Source of the DNA: Bradyrhizobium pachyrhizi
GTDB lineage: Bacteria; Pseudomonadota; Alphaproteobacteria; Rhizobiales; Xanthobacteraceae
Assembly (NCBI RefSeq): GCF_001189245.1
Contig: NZ_LFIQ01000058.1
Span: 39,780-89,463 of the forward strand
Length of the DNA: 49,684 nt
Direction of reading: 5' to 3'
Positions 31,716 to 39,835 of the stretch are shown in pieces. A model generated the notes under the pieces. That model worked only from the letters and a program-made list of their open reading frames with translations, was not told where the DNA came from and searched no databases. Within the stretch, counting starts at the first letter, position 1. The number at the start of each line of letters is the position of its first letter. A program made the position numbers and the translations under genes.

Positions 31716-33320
31716 ATGCCGCTTCATTCGACGATCGATCCCACATCTTCTGAATTCGCCCGCAACGCCGAGGTGATGCGCGGCCTGGTCGCGGAGCTCC
31801 GCGGCAAGCTCAACCAGGTGGCCGGCGGCGGCGGCGAGACCTCGCGCAAGCGGCACACCTCGCGCGGCAAGATGCTGGCGCGCGACCGCGTCGATCTCCT
31901 GGTCGATCCCGGCACCGCATTCCTCGAGCTGTCGCCGCTCGCCGCCAACGGGCTCTATGGTGGTGACGTGCATTCGGCCAGCGTCATCACCGGCGTCGGG
32001 CGCATCTCGGGGCGCGAATGCATCATCGTCGCCAACGACGCCACCATCAAAGGCGGCACCTATTACCCGATGACGGTGAAGAAGCATCTGCGCGCCCAGG
32101 ACATCGCGCGGCAGAACAATCTGCCCTGCGTCTACCTGGTGGATTCCGGCGGCGCCTTCCTGCCGCTGCAGGACGAGATCTTTCCCGACGAGCGGCATTT
32201 CGGCCGCATCTTCTACAATCAGGCCCAGATGTCGTCGCAGGGAATCCCGCAGATCGCGATCGTGATGGGCTCCTGCACCGCGGGCGGCGCCTATGTGCCG
32301 GCGATGTCCGACGAGAGCATCATCGTGCGGAATCAGGGCACGATCTTCCTCGGCGGTCCGCCGCTGGTGAAGGCGGCGACCGGCGAGGTCGTCACCGCCG
32401 AAGAGCTCGGCGGCGCCGATGTCCACTCCCGCCAGTCCGGCGTGACCGATCATTATGCGCAGAACGACGCCCACGCGATCGGGATCGCGCGCCGCGTCGT
32501 CGGCACGCTGAAGCAGCCGGTGAAGGCGCAGCTCAACATGCGTCCCCCGCAAGAGCCGCTGTTTCCGGCCGAGGAGATCTACGGCGTGGTCTCCGCCGAC
32601 GGCAGAAAACCGTTCGACGTGCACGACATCATCGCGCGGATCGTCGACGGCTCCGAATTCGACGAGTTCAAGAAGCTCTACGGCACCACGCTGATCTGCG
32701 GCTTCGCCCATATCTTTGGCTATCCGGTCGGCATCATCGCCAACAACGGCATCCTGTTCAGCGAGAGCTCGCTGAAGGGCGCGCATTTCATCGAGCTGTG
32801 CTGCCAGCGCGGCATTCCCTTGGTGTTCCTGCAGAACATCACCGGCTTCATGGTCGGCAAGAAGTACGAGGCCGGCGGCATCGCGCGCGACGGCGCCAAG
32901 CTGGTGACGGCGGTCGCGACCGCCGGGGTGCCGAAATTCACGGTCGTGATCGGCGGCTCCTACGGCGCCGGCAATTACGGCATGTGCGGCCGCGCCTACA
33001 GCCCGCGCTTCCTCTGGCTGTGGCCGAATGCGCGCATCTCGGTGATGGGCGGCGAGCAGGCCTCGATGGTGCTGAGCCAGGTGCGACGCGACGGCATCGA
33101 GGCCAAGGGCGAGAGCTGGTCGGCGGAAGAGGAAGACAAATTCCGCGAGCCGATCCGCGCGCAATACGAGAAGCAGGGCAATCCCTATTACGCCACGGCG
33201 CGGCTGTGGGATGACGGCGTGATCGATCCGGCCGATACCCGCCTCGTGCTCGGGCTTGGCCTGTCGGCGGCGGCAAACGCGCCGATCGAACCCACGAAAT
33301 TCGGCCTGTTCAGGATGTGA
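31716..33320 (+). CDS. mccB: Methylcrotonyl-CoA carboxylase beta subunit (carboxyltransferase)
   Basis: A 534-residue carboxyltransferase subunit. It transfers CO2 from carboxybiotin to 3-methylcrotonyl-CoA, giving 3-methylglutaconyl-CoA. Starting at ATG 31716 it reads [20 protein letters not shown]. The crotonase-fold N domain has [39 protein letters not shown] and [20 protein letters not shown]. The C domain has [20 protein letters not shown] and [37 protein letters not shown] distinguishes it from propionyl-CoA carboxylase. It pairs with the alpha subunit immediately downstream. Confidence 0.95.
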   Translation: MPLHSTIDPTSSEFARNAEVMRGLVAELRGKLNQVAGGGGETSRKRHTSRGKMLARDRVDLLVDPGTAFLELSPLAANGLYGGDVHSASVITGVGRISGRECIIVANDATIKGGTYYPMTVKKHLRAQDIARQNNLPCVYLVDSGGAFLPLQDEIFPDERHFGRIFYNQAQMSSQGIPQIAIVMGSCTAGGAYVPAMSDESIIVRNQGTIFLGGPPLVKAATGEVVTAEELGGADVHSRQSGVTDHYAQNDAHAIGIARRVVGTLKQPVKAQLNMRPPQEPLFPAEEIYGVVSADGRKPFDVHDIIARIVDGSEFDEFKKLYGTTLICGFAHIFGYPVGIIANNGILFSESSLKGAHFIELCCQRGIPLVFLQNITGFMVGKKYEAGGIARDGAKLVTAVATAGVPKFTVVIGGSYGAGNYGMCGRAYSPRFLWLWPNARISVMGGEQASMVLSQVRRDGIEAKGESWSAEEEDKFREPIRAQYEKQGNPYYATARLWDDGVIDPADTRLVLGLGLSAAANAPIEPTKFGLFRM

Positions 33321-33322
33321 CC

Positions 33323-35332
33323 ATGGACCGCTCAAAACTCACCCGGCGTTTCCGCACGCTTCTGATCGCCAACCGCGGCGAGATCGCCTGCCGCGTCATC
33401 CGCTCGGCGCGCGCCATGGGGCTGCGCACCGTCGCGGTTTATTCCGAGGCCGACGGCGACGCGATGCATGTCGCGCTTGCCGACGAGGCGGTGCTGCTCG
33501 GTCCTGCCCGGGCGCGCGACAGCTATCTCAACATCGAGCGCGTCATCGCCGCCGCCAAGGAGACCGGCGCCGAGGCGGTGCATCCCGGCTACGGCTTCCT
33601 GTCTGAAAATGCCGAGTTCGCACAGGCCTGCCTCGAGGCCGGTCTGGTGTTCGTCGGTCCGACCGCCGAGATGATGACGGCGATGGGCTCGAAATCCGGC
33701 TCGAAGGCGCTGATGGAGAAGGCCGGCGTGCCCTTGGTGCCGGGCTATCACGGCGAGGCCCAGGACGAGGCAACGCTGGCCGAAGCGGCCAACCGGATCG
33801 GCTTCCCCGTGCTGGTGAAGGCGTCCGCCGGCGGCGGCGGCCGCGGCATGCGCGTGGTCAATTCGGCGGCTGAGCTCACGGCCGCGATCACCAGCGCCAA
33901 GCGCGAGGCCAAGGCGGCATTCGGCGACGACCGCATGCTGATCGAGAAATACGTGCAGAACCCGCGCCACATCGAGGTCCAGATCATCGGCGACAGCCAC
34001 GGCAATCTGCTCTCGCTGTGGGAGCGCGAATGCACGCTGCAGCGCCGCCACCAGAAGGTGATCGAGGAGGCGCCGTCGCCGACGCTGAACGCCGCGCAGC
34101 GCGAGACGGTTTGCGAGGCTGCCCGCAAGGCCGCCGGCGCGGTCAACTATATCGGCGCCGGCACCATCGAGTTCGTCTCCGACGGCAAGGACGTGTTCTT
34201 CATCGAGATGAACACCCGACTGCAGGTCGAGCACCCCGTCACCGAGCTGATCACCGGCGTCGATCTCGTCGAATGGCAGCTCCGCGTCGCTTTCGGCGAG
34301 GCGCTGCCGCAGAAGCAGGACCAGATCAAGCTGAACGGCCATGCCATCGAGGCTCGCGTCTACGCCGAAAATCCGCAGAAGAACTTCATGCCCTCGGTCG
34401 GCCGCATCAAGACCTGGCGGACGCCGCCGGAAGGCGACGGCCTGCGCATCGATGCCGGCTATCGCAGCGGCGATAACGTATCGCCTTACTATGACGCGAT
34501 GCTCGCCAAGGTGATCGCCTGGGCGCCGACGCGCGAGGGCGCGATCGACAAGCTCAATCGCGGGCTGCAGGAAACCGATGTCCGCGGCATCGTCACCAAT
34601 ATCCCGTTCCTGTCGGCGCTGGTGACGCATCCGGACACGCGAGCCAATGCGATCGACACCGGCTTCATCGAGCGTGAGCTGAAGAACCTGACATCGGGTA
34701 CCGGCACGGCCGGCGAGTTCGAGCTCTGCGCGGCGGTCGCCGCGATCGTCAACGACGAGCAGAAGGCGGCGCAGCGCGAGGCCAACTCGCCGTGGCAGGC
34801 GTTCGGCTGGATGCCAGTCGGCCGCCGTCAGCGGGTGTTTTCGTTCCGGCAGGGCCATGAGCCCGCCCAGACCATCACGCTGCACTATGGCAACGGACCG
34901 TCGACGCTCTCCGTCGGCGGGCGCGAACTCGTCTTCGCCATCTCGTCAGCCGGCGATGACGGCTTCGACCTGACGCTTGGCGGCCTCAAGTCGCGTATTG
35001 CCGCGGTCATCGAGGGCCACGAGCTTTACTTGCGCACCCGCAACGGCCGCTTCGACCTGCACTGGGTCGATCCGTTCGGCGGTGAGAGCGAGGAACAGGT
35101 CGGCGAGGACAAGATCGTGGCGCCATTGCCGGGCACTGTGGTCGCGCTGCTGGCCGAGGAGGGCGCGACGCTCGAGAAGGGCGCCCCGATCCTCACCCTG
35201 GAAGTGATGAAGATGGAGCAGACCCTGCGCGCGCCCTATGCCGGGGTGCTGAAGAAGCTCAAATGCAAGATCGGCGACATCGTCGGCGAGGGCGTCGAGC
35301 TTGCCGAAGTCGAACCTGCGGCCGCGTTATGA
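33323..35332 (+). CDS. mccA: Methylcrotonyl-CoA carboxylase alpha subunit (biotin carboxylase/BCCP)
   Basis: A 669-residue subunit that carboxylates biotin with ATP and bicarbonate. ATG 33323 is two bases after the mccB stop. The biotin carboxylase N-domain has LLIANRGEIACRVIRSARAM and HPGYGFLSENAEFA. The ATP-grasp has KASAGGGGRGMRVV, ECTLQRRHQKVIEEAPSP and FIEMNTRLQVEHPVTE. The biotinyl domain ends the protein, with EVMKMEQ and biotinyl lysine 630. The middle BT-type domain connects to the beta subunit. The final 4 nt overlap the next gene. The heterododecamer is presumably cytosolic. Confidence 0.95.
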   Translation: MDRSKLTRRFRTLLIANRGEIACRVIRSARAMGLRTVAVYSEADGDAMHVALADEAVLLGPARARDSYLNIERVIAAAKETGAEAVHPGYGFLSENAEFAQACLEAGLVFVGPTAEMMTAMGSKSGSKALMEKAGVPLVPGYHGEAQDEATLAEAANRIGFPVLVKASAGGGGRGMRVVNSAAELTAAITSAKREAKAAFGDDRMLIEKYVQNPRHIEVQIIGDSHGNLLSLWERECTLQRRHQKVIEEAPSPTLNAAQRETVCEAARKAAGAVNYIGAGTIEFVSDGKDVFFIEMNTRLQVEHPVTELITGVDLVEWQLRVAFGEALPQKQDQIKLNGHAIEARVYAENPQKNFMPSVGRIKTWRTPPEGDGLRIDAGYRSGDNVSPYYDAMLAKVIAWAPTREGAIDKLNRGLQETDVRGIVTNIPFLSALVTHPDTRANAIDTGFIERELKNLTSGTGTAGEFELCAAVAAIVNDEQKAAQREANSPWQAFGWMPVGRRQRVFSFRQGHEPAQTITLHYGNGPSTLSVGGRELVFAISSAGDDGFDLTLGGLKSRIAAVIEGHELYLRTRNGRFDLHWVDPFGGESEEQVGEDKIVAPLPGTVVALLAEEGATLEKGAPILTLEVMKMEQTLRAPYAGVLKKLKCKIGDIVGEGVELAEVEPAAAL

Positions 35333-36243
35333 GCGATCAGATCCAACTCGTCGAGATGGGGCCGCGCGACGGCCTGCAGAACGAGAAGACGCCGGTCAGC
35401 GTCGAGGCGCGCATCGCCTTCGTCGTGGCGCTTGTGGCGGCCGGGCTCAATACCGTCGAGGTCGGCGCCTTCGTGTCGCCGAAGGCGATCCCGCAGATGG
35501 CGAGCTCCGACCACGTGCTGCGCGGCGTCAGCCACATAAAGGGCGCCGAATTCCACGTGCTGGTGCCGAACGAGAAGGGCTATGACGCCGCGCGCGCGGC
35601 CGGCGCCGAGGTGGTCTCGGTGTTCGCGGCGGCCTCCGAAGGTTTCTCCCGCGCCAACATCAACTGCTCGGTCGCGGAATCGATCGAGCGCTTCAAGCCG
35701 GTGCTGGCGCGCGCCAAGGCCGACGGCGTCAAGGTGCGTGGCTACATCTCCTGCGTGCTCGGCTGTCCGTTCGACGGCGAGATCAAGCCGAAGGCGGTCG
35801 CCGACCTCGCGGTGACGCTGTGGGATCTCGGCTGCTACGAGATCTCGCTCGGCGACACCATCGGCGTCGGCACGCCGCTGAAGGCCAAAGAGATGCTGCG
35901 TGCGGTCGGTTCTGAGTTGCCGATCGGCAACCTCGCGATGCACTTCCACGACACCTACGGCCAGGCGCTCGCCAATCTCTATGCCGGCATGGAGGAGGGC
36001 GTTCGCGTCATCGATGCCGCCGCCGGCGGGCTCGGCGGCTGCCCCTACGCCCCCGGCGCCACCGGCAACGTCGCGACCGAGGACGTCGTCTACATGCTCG
36101 AGGGCATGGGCGTGAAGACCGGGATCGATATGGACAGACTGCTGGCCGCGACCAACGAGATGGCCGGCTTGCTCGGCCGTCCGCCGGTGAGCCGTGTTGC
36201 GTCCGCGCTCAACGCGAAGCGCAGGCGGCTCGGCAACTCGTAA
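35329..36243 (+). CDS. mvaB: Hydroxymethylglutaryl-CoA lyase
   Basis: A 304-residue TIM-barrel lyase that cleaves HMG-CoA into acetoacetate and acetyl-CoA, the last step of leucine catabolism. It starts at ATG 35329, overlapping the mccA stop (ATGA). Signature residues: VEMGPRDGLQNEKTPVS (about 6-22), SVFAAASEGFSRANINCS, the metal-binding HFHDTYGQALAN, and GGLGGCPYAPGATGNVATED containing the catalytic Cys. A degenerate copy of the end of this gene appears about 2.8 kb downstream (38942-39030). The hydratase between mccBA and mvaB in the pathway is not in the window. Confidence 0.94.
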   Translation: MSDQIQLVEMGPRDGLQNEKTPVSVEARIAFVVALVAAGLNTVEVGAFVSPKAIPQMASSDHVLRGVSHIKGAEFHVLVPNEKGYDAARAAGAEVVSVFAAASEGFSRANINCSVAESIERFKPVLARAKADGVKVRGYISCVLGCPFDGEIKPKAVADLAVTLWDLGCYEISLGDTIGVGTPLKAKEMLRAVGSELPIGNLAMHFHDTYGQALANLYAGMEEGVRVIDAAAGGLGGCPYAPGATGNVATEDVVYMLEGMGVKTGIDMDRLLAATNEMAGLLGRPPVSRVASALNAKRRRLGNS

Positions 36244-36528
36244 ATTGTGGGATGCTTGGAGCGATTTCCGTTGCTCGAGGAGCGAAGGCGGTAGCGATAC
36301 CCATCGCGGCCCGGGCGGCATTGACGGGTATCGGGATTGCAGCCGCCTCAATCTCCGGCGGTCGCGCTCGGAGTTATGCGCTGCGAAGCGCAGATTCAAG
36401 GCTCATCGTCGCGCCCCTGGCTTGCGCAGTCCGGGCTCCCGAAGCTGGACACTCAACCCATATGCATATCGTGCGACAGCGCCTCGCGCTATCGCCGCCC
36501 TCCTTGAGGGCGTTTCCTCCCTAGACTT
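36244..36528. other. Intergenic gap with imperfect inverted repeats
   Basis: The 285 nt after mvaB carry a CGATACCCATCGC/GACGGGTATCG inverted pair at about 36293-36334 of the dispersed-repeat type, and a GCCCTCC/GGAGGGC-like hairpin near 36497. I find no real ORF. Confidence 0.45.
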
Positions 36529-36559
36529 GGGCCGCTTGTTGTTTCGAGCGGCCCTTTTT
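36529..36559 (+). terminator. Intrinsic terminator
   Basis: GGGCCGCT / AGCGGCCC (36529-36536, 36547-36554) is an 8-bp perfect stem followed by TTTTT on the plus strand. It is the likely end of the leucine operon transcript, or of a short RNA encoded in the preceding 285 nt. Confidence 0.8.
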
Positions 36560-36560
36560 C

Positions 36561-36743
36561 TTACGCCGCCGGAGCATTGATCGTCGCGATCACGGCCCTC
36601 ATATCGGTCGCCAGCTCGCGATAGTGCCCGCCCAACCGCTGGTATAGCTCGCGGTTGCTCCCATCCAGCGTCCTGCTTGCGATCAGCTCGCATTCGTCGG
36701 CGAGGATCTCAAATCGTTCCAGCTTTGCTTGGAGAGCAGACAT
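36561..36743 (-). CDS. 60-residue charged helical protein
   Basis: MSALQAKLERFEILADECEL then IASRTLDGSNRELYQRLGGH and ending VIATINAPAA. It is soluble and probably two helices. Small proteins with an ADEC.L....D...R..Y..L.....ELA pattern are common in Bradyrhizobium as far as I recall. No function is known. It faces the plus-strand terminator. Confidence 0.65.
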   Translation of the reverse strand: MSALQAKLERFEILADECELIASRTLDGSNRELYQRLGGHYRELATDMRAVIATINAPAA

Positions 36744-36874
36744 GGCGGGCGCTTCCCTGACACTGTTACTGAGGGAGTTGTGACGCTACTACTCGGACTG
36801 CGTCTAACACAGCATAATTATAGGGTAGAACTAAATTCTTCCGGCAGTGACTTTGACAGATTGATGGGAGCGAC

Positions 36875-36973
36875 TTGTCCGCCGTAGCTCGTACAACGAA
36901 GGCGGAAGCGCATGAGCGTTTCGAGGCATTCCGGAGGCAAATCGAAGCGCTCGGATATGAGGTGAGCAACTGA
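36875..36973 (+). CDS. Possible 32-residue helical peptide (TTG start)
   Basis: From TTG 36875, with GGGAG five bases upstream, the frame reads MSAVARTTKAEAHERFEAFR then RQIEALGYEVSN and a stop. It is amphipathic, helical and coding-like. The rare start and small size keep confidence low. The minus-strand alternative in the same interval is less convincing. Confidence 0.35.
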   Translation: MSAVARTTKAEAHERFEAFRRQIEALGYEVSN

Positions 36974-37228
36974 CGATGCGGCGGAGCCGTAATCGGATCG
37001 GTAGCGCGCAGCGAAGCCCATCAATTCAGTATCCGCGGCGCAAATGATGGGTAGCGCTTCGCTCCACCCTACGAGCGAGTCCTCTCGCCGGATGGAACCC
37101 GTTTTGCGGCGCACACAGCCGGCGTCATCGGCTCGGCTCCCGATAAACCCTCCCGAAGCGTTCATGGCTTGGTGACTCAAACGTGCTGAGGTGAGAGGGC
37201 TCGCAATTGCTCCAGGTGGATTCTCGCC
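36974..37228. other. Intergenic gap holding a composite palindrome
   Basis: No gene is supported. A 74-nt dispersed inverted repeat (37000-37073) occupies the middle. The remainder is the upstream region of the PilZ-PAS-GGDEF gene. Confidence 0.45.
37000..37073. repeat. Dispersed inverted repeat
   Basis: The left arm GGTAGCGCGCAGCGAAGCCC and the right arm GATGGGTAGCGCTTCGCTCC are imperfect inverted copies around a 25-nt centre. The GATGGGTxxCGCTxCGCTCCACCCTACG type is a familiar Bradyrhizobium intergenic repeat. Confidence 0.6.
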
Positions 37229-38846
37229 ATGTCCGGACAGGTGTCAGCTTCCCGCGGCCGAACGTTTCTGGCCGGAAAGATCGTCTTCAACTTCGGCCGG
37301 TCGGCCTTCGACTGCACGGTGCGCCAGCTCACGGAGATGGGCGCTACCGTGGAACTTGAAAGTGTCGTTGGCATTCCCGATCACATTCAACTGTTGCTCG
37401 TCGGCAGCAATCAGGTGAAGCCATGCAAACGGCTGTGGCAATCGGACCGCCAGCTCGGCCTGGCTTTTGAAGAGCAACAGGCCAACGCTGCGGCGCCCGC
37501 GCCTGCCGCTCCTGCGCCGGCCGTCATTCCGGAGCGGCGCAGCGGCGACATTCTGCGCGGGCACATGCTGGCGCTGCGCGCGGCGCTCGATCAGATCCCC
37601 GTCGGCATCCTGCTGTTGGACGCGGAGCTGAAGGCCCTGTTCATCAACCGCGCGTTTCAGAACATGTGGCGGCTTCCGGACGAGGTGGCCGACCGCAACC
37701 CCAGCTTCACCGACCTGATGCATCACGGCTGCAAGGCCATGGCCTACGAGCTGCCGGCCGCGCAGCTCGAAGCCTATGTTGCCGAGCGCGTCCGCCTCGT
37801 GAGCGTCGGGGACCCAAACCCGATCGATCTCAGGCGCAGCAATGGTGATGTGGTTCGATGTCAGTGCACGCCGCTGCCCGACGGCGGCCGGATTGTGAGC
37901 TACACGCCCGTGACCGACATCGTGCGCGCATCCGACAAGCTGAAGGTGCTGACCGGCGCGCTCGAGAACGTGGAGGACGGTGTCGTCCTGCTCGACCGCG
38001 ATCTCAATGCGATCTTCCTCAATCGGCGAATGCGGGAATTCTGGGAGGTGAGCGAGGAGGAGGTCGCGCGGCATCCGGCATACATCACACTGCTCACGCG
38101 CAACCGCCGCGCCGTTCCGGCGGGCGCGACCCCGGAGCAGATCAGGGCCTTTCCTGCGAAGCGGATCGCGGAGATCAAGGCAGGCGATCACAAGCGCGAC
38201 GTGCAGACGCCGGACGGCCGCGATATCAGGATCCATTGCTCGACGATGGCAAACGGCGGTCGCATGCTGACCTTCGTCGACGTGACCGATCTCGTCCGCA
38301 ACGCACGGCAGCTGGAGGTACTTGCGACCACCGATCCGCTCACCGGATTGTTCAACCGCAGGCACTTCCTGACAACGCTGGATGCGGAGTGGAGCCGGTT
38401 CCAGCGCTACTATCGTTCCGTATCCGTGCTGATGGTCGATATCGATCACTTCAAGAGCATCAATGATCGCTTCGGGCATGCGGTCGGTGACGAGGCCATC
38501 AAGGCTGTTGCCGGGATATGCATTCGGGGCAAAGCGCAAGTCCGACGTCGTCGGTCGCGTCGGAGGCGAGGAGTTCGCCGTCCTGCTGCCGGAGACCACA
38601 TTGTCGCGCGCCCGAACCGTCGCCGAGCGCATCCGCAAGCGGGCGGAAGCGTTAACGGTGGGCGCGGATGATCGACCGGTGTCACTCACGGTGAGCATCG
38701 GCGTTGCCGAGGCCATCACGAGCATGCCCGGGATAGACGCCCTGATGAAGGCTGCCGACGCCGCACTCTATCAAGCCAAGGAGCGCGGTCGAGATCGCGT
38801 TGAGTGCTGGTCGTCTCCGGTGCCGCCGAAGCTGGCGGCGGAGTAG
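37229..38846 (+). pseudogene. PilZ-PAS-PAS-GGDEF diguanylate cyclase gene with a frameshift
   Basis: From ATG 37229 the frame encodes an N-terminal PilZ-like domain (GRTFLAGKIVFNFGRSAFDC), two PAS domains (DQIPVGILLLDAELKALFIN; VEDGVVLLDRDLNAIFLNRR) and the start of a GGDEF domain (TDPLTGLFNRRHFLTTLDAE, VLMVDIDHFKSINDRFGHAV). The frame breaks at a GGGG run (38526-38529) and ends at 38671. A neighbouring frame continues the domain through RKSD (inhibitory site), GGEEFAVLLPET and LTVSIGVAEA to 38846. Removing one G restores a continuous gene of about 538 residues. A sequencing error or slippage cannot be excluded. If real, cyclase activity is lost but the sensor part could still be made. Confidence 0.85.
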
Positions 38847-38870
38847 AGGTTGCGAACGCCGTCTCCCCGT

Positions 38871-38911
38871 CGTCATTCCCGGGGCGTGCGAAGCGAGAAC
38901 CCGGAATGACG
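38871..38911. repeat. Palindromic intergenic repeat
   Basis: CGTCATTCCCGGGGCGTGCG then AAGCGAGAACCCGGAATGACG. The CGTCATTCC/GGAATGACG ends are inverted copies. It is of the common extragenic palindrome type. Confidence 0.65.
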
Positions 38912-38941
38912 CGTGGATGGGGTGCGGCCTCCCGCTGGTGC

Positions 38942-39030
38942 GGACATGGACGACTCTTGCTCGCGACCAACGGGGTCGCCAATTTGCTCGACCGTCCGCT
39001 GTGAGCCGTGTTGCGCAAGCCCAGTCTCGC
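38942..39030 (+). pseudogene. Fragment resembling the 3' end of HMG-CoA lyase
   Basis: The sequence from GGACATGGACGACTCTTGCT to CGTGTTGCG matches, at many positions, mvaB codons near 36128-36207. The frame reads GHGRLLLATNGVANLLDRPL versus DMDRLLAATNEMAGLLGRPP in the intact gene. A 1-nt deletion at the RPP codons then introduces a stop, after which VSRVA resumes in another frame. This is evidence of an old partial duplication or a lost paralogue. Confidence 0.6.
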
Positions 39031-39269
39031 CGGGGAGAGCACGAAGTAAGCCGTAACCCATCGCGCAGGGAAAGCCGGGTTGTTTCCGGTTACACCTGTG
39101 GTCCTACCCCCGAGCTTTCTACCCATTGCTCGGGGCCCATGGGTGCGATCGGCACCCGGCTCTTCCTGCGCCCTCTTCAACAGAGAGGGCTGAACGAAGA
39201 GCAAAGCTCGGGCAAAACATGTCGCGAGAATGCGAAGTTATAACCACTGACCGCGCAACACACTCAGTG

Positions 39270-39390
39270 TCGTCCCTGCGAAAGCAGGGACCCATAACCA
39301 CCAATGCCGACTATTGCGCGATTCTGATACGACGAGCCCCATTCACAACATCCGCTGCGGAGTATGGGTCCCGGCCTTCGCCGGGACGAC
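39270..39390. repeat. MITE-like element with inverted ends
   Basis: The left end TCGTCCCTGCGAAAGCAGGG and the right end (39363-39389, ending CCGGCCTTCGCCGGGACGA) are 27-nt inverted copies. Each also folds on itself (CCCTGC/GCAGGG; CCCGGC/GCCGGG). The 66-nt centre is non-coding. It is typical of short non-autonomous or palindromic repeats in Bradyrhizobium. Confidence 0.7.
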
Positions 39391-39835
39391 AGCGGAGGAC
39401 GCACCCCCTCGGCTCAAGCACTGGCGCCTCTGGAATGCTGGATCGCTCGCATGCGCGGGTGATGACACCGAATACGCTGTTTGACAGTTGAGTCCGTGCG
39501 CAACGGCTGTCCCTCAATCCCGTTATCCAAGCAATCCCGCTACTCAAGCGAGCTCGATCACAAGGTGGCAATCTGTCGGCTACGTGGTCAGGCTCGCGCC
39601 AAGTTCCCATAAGGACTAATAATACATGGTTGCCCGGCGGCCACGATTGTTGCGATGATGCAACGGTGCCTGAACATTTAACCTTAAAAGCACCCGGTCC
39701 GTAGTCGCGCCGCTTTTTAGCCACACCCCGACATGAAAGGATATTCACGTAGCTGAATAGCCAGCGCTCCGACGGCGGGACATTTTTTCGGGTTCCGGCG
39801 TTGATGGAGGAAAGAGCGCCGGGAACAGGGTCGCG

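Larger units (their letters stand above)
38847..39835. other. Repeat-rich intergenic kilobase
   Basis: No intact gene is supported on either strand. From left to right it holds a palindrome (38871-38911), a scrap of an HMG-CoA lyase-like gene (38942-39030), a CTCTTCAACAGAGAGGGCTG-type repeat (about 39160-39235), a paired-end repeat (39270-39390) and the upstream region of ilvD. These segments resemble repeats that recur between genes in Bradyrhizobium. Confidence 0.6.

Noticed and set aside
31635..33335. 566-codon minus-strand ORF
   Set aside because: Antisense to mccB, which has all its motifs. No recognisable protein character.
33332..34885. 517-codon minus-strand ORF
   Set aside because: Antisense to mccA; an artefact of codon bias.
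37229..38671. Intact 480-residue PilZ-PAS protein
   Set aside because: The last 45 or so residues are Arg-rich noise where a GGDEF domain should continue, and the continuation is present in the next frame. A frameshifted gene explains it better.
39640..39835. Attenuator-like leader before ilvD
   Set aside because: A short ORF with Leu and Ile codons exists but has no run of branched-chain codons and no terminator stem before the start.
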